A stretch of 64,000 nt of DNA from Bradyrhizobium sp. AZCC 2262 (GTDB lineage Bacteria; Pseudomonadota; Alphaproteobacteria; Rhizobiales; Xanthobacteraceae), in assembly GCF_036924535.1 (NCBI RefSeq), contig NZ_JAZHRT010000001.1:5146001-5210000 (forward strand). Reading direction: 5' to 3'. This document shows positions 34,193 through 41,929 of the stretch, one piece after another. The notes below the pieces were generated by a model. That model was not told the origin of the DNA, searched no databases, and was given only the letters and a program-made list of their open reading frames with translations. The position numbers were made by a program, and so were the translations under genes. Each line of letters opens with the position of its first letter. Positions within the stretch are counted from its first letter, which is position 1.

Positions 34193-37100
34193 GTGGCAGG
34201 GCGGCAGCGGATTGACCGCGTCAGACGCCAATACAATCAATGGGTTGCGAACCAGACCCTGGAAGACTATGCGCTGCGCTTCACCGCCAAGAGCGCCCGG
34301 CGATGGTCGGCCGCCCGCGTCGCCAATACCGCCCTTGGCGCCATCTCCTTTCTGGCGCTGGAAGCGATCGGCGGCACGATTACGCTGAATTACGGCGCAG
34401 CCAACGCCACCGCCGCCATCCTGGTCGTCAGCGTCATCATCTTCTTTTGCGGCCTGCCGATTGCCTACCATGCCGCAAAATGCGGCATCGATATCGACCT
34501 GCTGACCCGCGGCGCCGGCTTCGGCTATATCGGCTCGACCATCACCTCGCTGATCTACGCCTCCTTCACCTTCATCTTCTTCGCGCTCGAAGCGGTCATC
34601 ATGGCGGCCGCGCTGGAGATGTGCTTCGGCATCCCGCGCCCGATCGGCTATCTCATCAGCGCCGTCGTCATCATTCCCCTGGTGACCTACGGCATCACCT
34701 TGATCAGCCGCTTCCAACTGTGGACGCAGCCGCTCTGGGTCGTCCTCCACATCCTTCCCTTCGTGGCGATCGCCTGGGCCAATCCGCATTCGTTCACGGA
34801 ATGGCGGAAATTCGCCGGCGAACATGGCGATGCGAGTGGCCATCTCGATCTGCTGCTGTTCGGCACCGCAGCGTCGGTGGTGTTTTCGCTGGTGGCGCAG
34901 ATCGGCGAACAGGTCGACTTCCTGCGGTTCCTGCCGCGCGACCGCCGCACTTCGCGAACCTCGTGGTGGATCGCGCTGCTGGGTGCAGGCCCCGGCTGGA
35001 TCATTTTCGGCGCGCTCAAACTGCTCGTCGGCTCCTTCCTCGCCTACTTCGCGCTCAGCCACGGCGTCGCCAACGAACAGGCAGCCGATCCGGCGCACAT
35101 GTATCTCGAAGCGTTTCGCTACGTGCTGTCGCAGCCCGATCTGGCGCTGGCGCTGACCGGCACCTTCGTCATTCTCTCGCAGGTCAAGATCAACGTCACC
35201 AATGCCTATGCCGGCTCGATCGCCTGGTCGAACTTCTTCTCGCGGCTGACGCACAGCCATCCCGGCCGCGTGGTCTGGCTGGTGTTCAACGTCATGGTCG
35301 CGCTGCTCTTGATGGAAATCGGCGTCTACAAGGCGCTGGAGCAGACGCTGGCGCTCTACTCCAACGTCGCGATTGCCTGGGTCGGCGCGTTGGTCGCCGA
35401 TCTCGTCATCAACAAGCCGCTCGGCCTGCGCCCGCAGCACATCGAGTTCAAGCGCGCGCATCTCTACGACATCAACCCGGTCGGCGTCGGCGCTATGACG
35501 ATCGCGACGATCGTCTCGATCAGCGCGTTCTACGGCCTGTTCGGACCAACGGCGAAGGCGCTGTCCGCTTTCGTCGCGCTCGCGGTCGCCTTCATCACCG
35601 CGCCCCTGATCGCATGGGCCACCGACGGCAAATATTACATCGCGCGCAAGCCGAAGCGAAGCTGGCAGAACCTTGAGGCGATCCAGTGCTGTATCTGCGA
35701 GCATTCGTTCGAGCCGGAGGACATGGCCTCCTGCCCCGCCTATGCCGGCCCGATATGCTCGCTATGCTGCTCGCTCGATGCGCGCTGCCACGATCTCTGC
35801 AAGCCGCATGCGCGGATCGGCGCGCAGGTGTCGGAGACGCTGGGCAAGATGCTGCCGGAGCCGATCTACGCCCGGATCAATTCGCAGTTCGGGCATTATG
35901 TCGGGGTGTTCGCGGTATCCGCCGGCCTCGTCGGGCTGACACTCGGGCTGATCTATTTGCAGACATCGGCGACGATTGCCGTCGACAATCTGCTTCTGTC
36001 CGACGTGCTGTGGAAGGTGTTCTTTGCGCTCACCATCATCATCGGCGTGGTGGCGTGGCTGTTCGTGCTGGCGCAACAAAGCCGCCGCGCGGCGGAAGCG
36101 GAAACGCGGCGGCAGACCACGCTGCTGATCCAGGAAATCGACGCGCACAAGCGCACCGATGCGGAGCTGCAGCGCGCCAAGGAAGTGGCTGAGTCCGCCA
36201 ACCTCGCCAAGAGCCGTTACGTGGTGGGGTTGAGCCACGAACTGCGCTCGCCGCTGAACGCCATCTCGGGCTATGCGCAACTGCTGGAACAGGATTCCGG
36301 CCTTGCCACCAAGCCGCGCGACCAGGTGCGCGTGGTCCGCCGCAGCGCCGACCATCTGTCCGGGCTGATCGACGGCATTTTGGATATTTCCAAGATCGAG
36401 GCAGGCCGGCTTTATCTATCGCGCGACGAGGTGCGGTTGAGCGAATTCCTCGACCAGCTCGTCGGGATGTTTCGCGTTCAGGCCGCCGCCAAGGGTATCG
36501 ACTTCGTTTTCAAGCGGCCTTCGGTACTGCCTCTCGTCGTCTATGCCGACGAAAAACGCCTGCGCCAGGTTCTGATCAACCTGCTGTCGAACGCGTTAAA
36601 ATTCACGCAAACCGGCGGCGTGCAGTTCGTCGTGCATTATCGCAGCCCTGTCGCCGAGTTCGAGGTGATCGATACCGGACCCGGCATTCAGGCAAGCGAT
36701 CTCGAACGCATCTTTGCACCGTTCGAGCGCGGCGCGCTCGGCGTGTCGCAGCCGCAGACCGGCACCGGTCTTGGACTGACCATCAGCCGGTTGCTCGCCG
36801 GCGTAATGGGCGGCGATATCAGGGTGACGAGCGAGGTCGGCAAAGGCAGCATTTTCCGCGTCAAGATCCTGCTGTCGGAAGTCACCAATCCGACGCGGAT
36901 TGCGCCGATCGAGGCGCCGATCTTTGGCTATCACGGCCCGCGCAAGACGATCCTGATCACCGATGACGATCCGACTCATCGCGACCTCTTGCGCGAGGTG
37001 CTGGCGCCGCTGGGTTTCATTCTCTTGAGCGCGCCGGACGGCCCCGGCTGCCTCGCGCTGGCGCAGCACTGCCGGCCTGATTTGTTTCTGCTGGACATCT

Positions 37101-37564
37101 CGATGGCAGGCATGGACGGCTGGACGGTGGCGGAAACCTTGCGCGCCAGCGGACATCATCAGGCCCGCATCCTGATGGTGTCGGCGAGCGCGCTTGAAGC
37201 GCATGGCGCGCCGCTGGCGCAACCGTTTCACGACGGCTATCTGATGAAGCCGATAGATATCCCCAAGCTGGTGGAGACGATCCGGCAATTGCTCAAGATC
37301 GAATGGCAGTATGAGGCCGAGCAGATACCCCAGCCGCGCTGGAAACCGGAGACGGGATCGCGGCCGCCGGTGAAATATGTCGAGGAACTGATCGGCCTCG
37401 GGCAGCTCGGCTATATCAGAGCGATCCAGATCAAGCTAGACGAGATCGGCCACGATTACCCTGAGCATGCCGACTTCGTGTCGCAAATGCGTGCCCTGAT
37501 CGATCGCTTCGATCTCGATCAGTACATGGCGGCCCTGAAAACACTGCACAGCTATGATCACTGA
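34193..37564 (+). CDS. NCS1-permease-fused hybrid sensor histidine kinase/receiver
   Basis: 1123 residues. Residues about 30-480: twelve-helix NCS1/cytosine-permease-like domain (LGAISFLALEAIGGTITLNYG, NVTNAYAGSIAWSNFFSR). About 498-540: a Cys-rich module with CCIC, a lone Cys, then CSLCC and two further Cys, likely zinc-binding. About 566-626: two further helices; 626-675: coiled coil. HisKA with His near 682 (GLSHELRSPLNAISGYAQLL), HATPase (LRQVLINLLSNALKFT, DTGPGI, GTGLGLT), then a receiver with phospho-Asp near 968 (LFLLDISMAGMDG) and a helical tail. GTG 34193 has AGGAG at 7 nt. Probably senses an amide or urea and controls the divergent operon through the overlapping regulator gene. Confidence 0.9.
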   Translation: MAGRQRIDRVRRQYNQWVANQTLEDYALRFTAKSARRWSAARVANTALGAISFLALEAIGGTITLNYGAANATAAILVVSVIIFFCGLPIAYHAAKCGIDIDLLTRGAGFGYIGSTITSLIYASFTFIFFALEAVIMAAALEMCFGIPRPIGYLISAVVIIPLVTYGITLISRFQLWTQPLWVVLHILPFVAIAWANPHSFTEWRKFAGEHGDASGHLDLLLFGTAASVVFSLVAQIGEQVDFLRFLPRDRRTSRTSWWIALLGAGPGWIIFGALKLLVGSFLAYFALSHGVANEQAADPAHMYLEAFRYVLSQPDLALALTGTFVILSQVKINVTNAYAGSIAWSNFFSRLTHSHPGRVVWLVFNVMVALLLMEIGVYKALEQTLALYSNVAIAWVGALVADLVINKPLGLRPQHIEFKRAHLYDINPVGVGAMTIATIVSISAFYGLFGPTAKALSAFVALAVAFITAPLIAWATDGKYYIARKPKRSWQNLEAIQCCICEHSFEPEDMASCPAYAGPICSLCCSLDARCHDLCKPHARIGAQVSETLGKMLPEPIYARINSQFGHYVGVFAVSAGLVGLTLGLIYLQTSATIAVDNLLLSDVLWKVFFALTIIIGVVAWLFVLAQQSRRAAEAETRRQTTLLIQEIDAHKRTDAELQRAKEVAESANLAKSRYVVGLSHELRSPLNAISGYAQLLEQDSGLATKPRDQVRVVRRSADHLSGLIDGILDISKIEAGRLYLSRDEVRLSEFLDQLVGMFRVQAAAKGIDFVFKRPSVLPLVVYADEKRLRQVLINLLSNALKFTQTGGVQFVVHYRSPVAEFEVIDTGPGIQASDLERIFAPFERGALGVSQPQTGTGLGLTISRLLAGVMGGDIRVTSEVGKGSIFRVKILLSEVTNPTRIAPIEAPIFGYHGPRKTILITDDDPTHRDLLREVLAPLGFILLSAPDGPGCLALAQHCRPDLFLLDISMAGMDGWTVAETLRASGHHQARILMVSASALEAHGAPLAQPFHDGYLMKPIDIPKLVETIRQLLKIEWQYEAEQIPQPRWKPETGSRPPVKYVEELIGLGQLGYIRAIQIKLDEIGHDYPEHADFVSQMRALIDRFDLDQYMAALKTLHSYDH

Positions 37565-38483
37565 AACCAAAAAGCGCGACGTCGCCCTCATCGTCGATGA
37601 TTCGCCGGAGACCCTGCGGCTGCTCACCGACGCGCTCGACGGCGCCGGCATGACGGTCATGGTCGCGCTCGACGGCGCGGCGGCGATGCGGATCGTCGAC
37701 CAGATCACGCCCGACATCGTTCTGCTCGACGCGGTCATGCCCGGGTTGGACGGTTTTGAAACCTGCAAGCGGCTGAAGCGCGACGCCGGCCTCGAACACG
37801 TCCCCATCATCTTCATGACCGGGCTTGCCGAAACCGAGCACATCGTTCGCGGGTTGGAAGCCGGCGGCGTCGACTATGTGACAAAGCCGATTGCGGTCGA
37901 GGAGATGCTGGCGCGTATCCGCGTCCACCTCGCCAATGCGCGGCTGACCCAGAGCGCACGCGCCGCCCTCGACGTTTCCGGCCGCTATCTGCTTGCCGTC
38001 AACGGCGTGGGCAAGATCATGTGGGCGACGCCTCAGGCGCAGAAACTGCTGTCGGATACGCTTGGCCCGGATAGCGACGACGATGTCGTGCTTCCCGATC
38101 CGATCCCGCAATGGCTGGACCAGGCCCGCAAGGGCAAGGCCGGGTCGAAAGCCGCAATCATGACCGTGCTTCCCGGCAACGAGCAGCTCCGGCTGCAATA
38201 TATGGGCAGGCTGGGCAGCAACGAATTCCTGCTGCGGCTTGCAAAAGATTCCGGCGCCGACGCACCGGCGGAATTCTCCAGCGAGCTTGGCCTGACGACG
38301 CGCGAGGGCGAAGTGCTGTCGTGGCTGTCGAAGGGCAAGACCAACCGCGACATCGCGCAAATTCTGGGCCTCTCCCCGCGCACGGTCGACAAGCACCTCG
38401 AGCAAATCTACTCGAAACTCGGCGTCGAGAACCGCACCGCGGCGGCTGCGATCGCGGTGAACGCAAAGCATCGAAAATCCTGA
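37554..38483 (+). CDS. LuxR-type response regulator, partner of the permease-fused kinase
   Basis: 309 residues. Receiver with acidic pair D15/D16, phospho-acceptor D59 (IVLLDAVMPGLDG) and the conserved KP; a middle region (about 130-225) resembling a degenerate PAS-like sensor (GKIMWATPQAQKLL); and a C-terminal LuxR helix-turn-helix (LTTREGEVLSWLSKGKTNRDIAQILGLSPRTVDKHLEQIY). Its ATG overlaps the kinase stop by 11 bp, so the two are translationally coupled. Likely activator of the urt-fmd-amiE operon. Confidence 0.93.
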   Translation: MITETKKRDVALIVDDSPETLRLLTDALDGAGMTVMVALDGAAAMRIVDQITPDIVLLDAVMPGLDGFETCKRLKRDAGLEHVPIIFMTGLAETEHIVRGLEAGGVDYVTKPIAVEEMLARIRVHLANARLTQSARAALDVSGRYLLAVNGVGKIMWATPQAQKLLSDTLGPDSDDDVVLPDPIPQWLDQARKGKAGSKAAIMTVLPGNEQLRLQYMGRLGSNEFLLRLAKDSGADAPAEFSSELGLTTREGEVLSWLSKGKTNRDIAQILGLSPRTVDKHLEQIYSKLGVENRTAAAAIAVNAKHRKS

Positions 38484-38491
38484 CGCGACAT

Positions 38492-39184
38492 TCACACATG
38501 AGCATCGCCATGCGCGAGCTCGCCCCGACGGCCGTAAGTTCTCAATGTGGCAACGCCGATCCAGCCGTAAAAGACAACAATGATTGCGGATATGACCCAA
38601 CCGGAAACGTGCCCCACTCCGGCATTCCTGATCCAATCGTGAAAGGTGAGAGCAGCCGGACTCTCGCCGCCAAAGGAGGGAAACGTCACTTTGAGCGCCC
38701 ATGCGCCCAGCAGGATCAGGAATATCCAGATATAGTTGCGTCGCAACCTTCGCGACACGGCCTCCGCCATCGACATCACGAATGTCGGCGCCACCAGATC
38801 GGCAGCCATGATGCGCTGCCAATCCTCCTCCGCTTTCACGCTTGGATCGAACAGTTTGGCGTAGTAGTTGCGCTCAAGCCGGCGCACGCGAGACCGATAG
38901 ACGTCGAAGAAGCGATAACGCCGCGACTCGATCATCAGCAAGAAGAACGCCAGCACCATCGCAAACATCAGCACGCTGTGGTGGGCGTTCGACGTCGAAA
39001 GCGAGACCGAGAGCATCGCGGCGACGAGCGTAATCGCCCAATTGGTGGTCCGGTCGATGCGATCTCGCCATCCGGCCATGCGCGCAATCTCGGCCCGGTG
39101 GAAGTGAGCGAATGCCGTTATGAATTCGCCGGGAGATGAAGGAAAATAGATGCGGCCGATTTCACGTCCCTCCGGTTCCTGCAT
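38492..39184 (-). CDS. DUF2270-family membrane protein
   Basis: 230 residues with four predicted helices: two near 50-85 (NWAITLVAAMLSVSLS, VLMFAMVLAFFLLMIESRRYRFFD) and two near 150-215 (YIWIFLILLGAWALKVTF, VSGWVISAIIVVFYGWIGVATL). The segment FHRAEIARMAGWRDRIDRTTNWA and ESRRYRFFDVYRSRVRRLERNYY are, as I recall, DUF2270 hallmarks. Function unknown. Convergent with the response regulator, 8 bp between stops. Confidence 0.85.
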   Translation of the reverse strand: MQEPEGREIGRIYFPSSPGEFITAFAHFHRAEIARMAGWRDRIDRTTNWAITLVAAMLSVSLSTSNAHHSVLMFAMVLAFFLLMIESRRYRFFDVYRSRVRRLERNYYAKLFDPSVKAEEDWQRIMAADLVAPTFVMSMAEAVSRRLRRNYIWIFLILLGAWALKVTFPSFGGESPAALTFHDWIRNAGVGHVSGWVISAIIVVFYGWIGVATLRTYGRRGELAHGDAHV

Positions 39185-39855
39185 TTTCTCCTCCCTGTTT
39201 CAAATTCATGACGGCGATTGATCAACAACGGACGACGACTGGTATGCCAGGTTGGCACGCCGGCCTCGATCATCACGATTTCATCTGCGAACCGGTCGCT
39301 CTTGAGCCGCCTCGCCATGCCACGCATGGGGCCGCCGATGTGGTTGAACAATTTCCTGTATCCGGCGCAGAGAGAGTTCAAGGCGAACTTCGGTTCTCGG
39401 AATGACGGCTTACCTGCCTGGCCCCTTTTGCTGCACCGCACCCGTTTGCTTTCCGCGCCGTCAGGGGTCTCTCCAAACCTTCCGAGTATCTTCACTCCTC
39501 CTTTGCGCCGCTTTCTCAGGACATATAAGCTATGTCGAAAAGCAGCATCAAAAAGTAGCGCTTGCGATGTCCGGGAAGTGAACGCGGGATGGACTGGTAT
39601 GTCGGATGACGCCGTGGTCATCATGACGATGAGCACCTGCCAATACCTAACTCCATCCGGGAACGCGCTTCCGGCTTGAGGGCATTGGTTGAGGGTTGTG
39701 CCTTGCGTCATGGAGATGATGGTTCTGGCGAGCAGCCCACATCAGGGTGACCGATAGCGCGGCCTCTTGAGGGACGGCCACGAACTTCGCCACCTCAGAG
39801 GAGCCGGGATGAACCAACGAGAAGTGCGGGTTGCGTGGGAGAAATTCGTCGAGCG
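39185..39855. other. Degenerate region without intact genes
   Basis: About 670 bp in which no full gene is supported. It contains a minus-strand fragment resembling a sulfatase maturase at 39268-39441 and runs into the 5'-truncated activator at 39856. Confidence 0.6.
39268..39441 (-). pseudogene. Remnant resembling the C-terminus of an anaerobic sulfatase-maturating enzyme
   Basis: About 58 codons reading RCSKRGQ...LNSLCAGYRKLFNHIGGPMRGMARRL. The pattern LN-x-LC-x-GY-x-x-F-x-H-I-x-x-x-M-x-x-MA is that of the C-terminal end of radical-SAM sulfatase maturases. The last iron-sulfur Cys appears retained, but the radical-SAM core is absent and no sulfatase gene is nearby. Confidence 0.55.
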
Positions 39856-40122
39856 CCCGGCAACATCCGCGAACTGCGCAACATGCTGGCACGCTTCACG
39901 CTCGCCGCCACCGACGGCCTGATCGACGAAGCCGCGGTGGAAGCCATGATCGGCCAGCCCCCGCCAAAGACCTCCGGCTCGCTCCACGAAATCCAGCGCG
40001 CCAGCGTCCTCGCCGTCCACGCCGAGACCGCGGGAAACATCAGCGAAACCGCACGCCGCCTCGGCATCTCCAGAAACACGGTGTATCGGGCAATCGCGCA
40101 AAGCCGCCGGGACAATTCATAG
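39856..40122 (+). pseudogene. C-terminal remnant of a sigma-54-dependent (AcoR/Fis-type) activator
   Basis: About 88 codons: PGNIRELRNMLARF is the end of the AAA+ domain of sigma-54 activators and NISETARRLGISRNTVYRAI is a Fis-type helix-turn-helix. The GAFTGA loop and Walker motifs are missing. A start at 39835 (AUG-like MGEIRRA) would give a DNA-binding fragment, but nothing indicates it is used. Confidence 0.85.
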
Positions 40123-40417
40123 CTGTGGGCAAGGCAACTGCTCACGGCGCCGCCATCCGGCCAGGCCTGGATTCTTATTCGGCAAAGACACCTTCTAGCC
40201 ACCGCTCTCCGAAGGTGGGGGTCACACATTCGAATCGAGAGATTCGAATTGCTATCCCCTAGGTTCGGCTCTGATCCGAGATCGCGGCCCTTGGTGACCG
40301 ATCCCGTGGACTCGTGCGCCGCGTCACAATCCACCAAAGCCGCCGAGAAAAGAGGATGGCTGCTTTTGCAATCTACGTCGTCCCAGTTATCCTACCGCAA
40401 TCGGGCTAGTTGTTGGC
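40123..40417. other. Intergenic with strong hairpin
   Basis: No gene supported. A perfect hairpin ATTCGAATC-GAGA-GATTCGAAT lies at 40228-40249. No T-run follows on either strand, so it is not a standard terminator; each arm contains TTCGAA and could also be a protein site. Confidence 0.6.
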
Positions 40418-41632
40418 CTAGCGGGATGCCGACGCTCCAGCCTCGTCAATCAATTTCCAGGAAACGCCTTCGAACTTCGCCATGCGCAGCGATTCATAGG
40501 GTGCGTAGTCCTGCGGTGTGGTGTTGAGTTGGATTCCCGGCAGCATCATCTTGAGACGCGTGCCCTTCATGCTGGTCGCCTGCTTTAGGAGATTTTCCCG
40601 TGTCAGGTCGTCGCCGCACTTGGTAATCGCCTGCACGATGCCCTGCACGTTGATGTAGCCGGACAGGGCGACGAAATCGCCGGGATTGTCGTTCGGCACC
40701 CACTTCTTCATGAACTCGACGTATTCCTTCACCTCGGGATCATCCGCCCAGGCCGGATCACCGGCCTGCTTGGTGAATTGCGTCGTCATGATGCCTTGCG
40801 CGTTTTCAAATCCGGCCGGCTCCAGCACCGTCTTGACCGAGTTGGTCGGGCTGGCAAGGAATTGCAGCGGCGTCCAGCCCGTCTCCTTCACCTTGCGCAG
40901 GCCCTGCGCGGTGAACTTTGGCGTCGAGAAATACAGCAGCGTGTCGGCGCCGGAATCCTTCAGGCGGACGATCTGGGAATCTATCGTCGGCTCGGTGATT
41001 TCGTAGGCCACCTCGGCCACGATCTTGATCTTGTCGCCGAGCGCGGCCTTCAGTCCGACCAGAAAATCCTTGCCGTAGTCGTCGTTCTGGTAAAGCACGG
41101 CGATCCTGGCGGCCGGCTTGTGTTTCAGGATATATTGCCCAAACGTTTTCCCTTCCATCTCGAAGCCCGGATACATCGGTACGGTCCAGGGGAAATTCTG
41201 CGGATCGGCGAAACGCCGGCCACCGGCAGAGACGAAGACGTGCGGCACCTTGGCACCGTTCAGATATTTCTGGATCGCGACATTGGGCGTCGTGCCGACA
41301 GTACCGACATCTGCCAGCACCCCATCATCCTCGACCAGCTTTCGGGTCTGTTCGATTGCCTTCGGTGGACTGAAGGCGTTATCGAGCGAGATCAGGTTGA
41401 TCTTGCGGCCGTTGATGCCGCCGGCCTCGTTGATCATCTTGAAGTAGCCGGTCATCACGCGGCCATAGCTCGAGAACGCCGATGCCGGCCCGCTATAGGG
41501 GACGGTCTGGCCGATCTTGATCTCGGTGTCGCTGACGCCGGGCCCGTATTTCTTCTCGGCGGCCGAAACATCGCCGATCGTTGCAACGGCCATCACGGCG
41601 ACCGCGGCTATCAATCCAAATTTCCGGATCAT
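40418..41632 (-). CDS. ABC transporter substrate-binding protein (LivK/branched-chain type)
   Basis: 404 residues with a Sec signal peptide (MIRKFGLIAAVAVMAVATIGDVSA). Periplasmic binding fold type I: DTEIKIGQTVPYSGPASAFSSYGRVMTGYFKMINEAGGINGRKI, RKLVEDDGVLADVGTVGTTPN, AVLYQNDDYGKDFLVGLKA. No permease or ATPase genes adjoin it, so it is an orphan receptor that must use a transporter encoded elsewhere. An operator-like palindrome lies 47 bp upstream of its ATG, at the same distance as in front of the CoA ligase gene, so it probably captures the acid degraded by the neighbouring enzymes. Confidence 0.92.
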   Translation of the reverse strand: MIRKFGLIAAVAVMAVATIGDVSAAEKKYGPGVSDTEIKIGQTVPYSGPASAFSSYGRVMTGYFKMINEAGGINGRKINLISLDNAFSPPKAIEQTRKLVEDDGVLADVGTVGTTPNVAIQKYLNGAKVPHVFVSAGGRRFADPQNFPWTVPMYPGFEMEGKTFGQYILKHKPAARIAVLYQNDDYGKDFLVGLKAALGDKIKIVAEVAYEITEPTIDSQIVRLKDSGADTLLYFSTPKFTAQGLRKVKETGWTPLQFLASPTNSVKTVLEPAGFENAQGIMTTQFTKQAGDPAWADDPEVKEYVEFMKKWVPNDNPGDFVALSGYINVQGIVQAITKCGDDLTRENLLKQATSMKGTRLKMMLPGIQLNTTPQDYAPYESLRMAKFEGVSWKLIDEAGASASR

Positions 41633-41678
41633 GTTTCTCTCCCCCGTTCAGCCCACTTGTGCAGGTCTCAATTTAACG

Positions 41679-41692
41679 GTACACTAGCATAC
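41679..41692. promoter_or_regulatory. GTAC-N6-GTAC operator-like site 1
   Basis: GTACACTAGCATAC, 47 bp upstream of the binding-protein ATG. One of nine related sites in the window; one mismatch in the second half-site. Confidence 0.7.
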
Positions 41693-41761
41693 TATATTTT
41701 AGCTTACAAGCAAGTTAGCCGGTTTCTTTGTCGCAGACTCGCATCAGACGCGCTGGTCCGC

Positions 41762-41872
41762 GACCCGGATGAATTCGGCCCGGCCTGCGCATTCCTGTGC
41801 TCGGCTCACGCCGGTTACATCACCGGGCAAAACATCCTGATCGACGGCGGCGCCTATCCCGGCACGTTCTGA
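41762..41872 (+). pseudogene. C-terminal remnant of an SDR gene
   Basis: About 36 codons ending DPDEFGPACAFLCSAHAGYITGQNILIDGGAYPGTF, split here as the standard C-terminal motif (D-P-x-E-x-G and Y-I-T-G-Q-x-x-x-x-DGG) of short-chain dehydrogenases. No Rossmann domain or catalytic Tyr-Lys precedes it. Confidence 0.85.
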
Positions 41873-41929
41873 CCAGCCGTTCAGGCGTCGCACAATTCGT
41901 GACGCGGGCGCGATCCCCGCGTCGTGAAC

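Noticed and set aside
40228..40250. tRNA T-arm (TTCGAATC)
   Set aside because: No acceptor, D or anticodon arms can be built around it; the symmetry explains the match.
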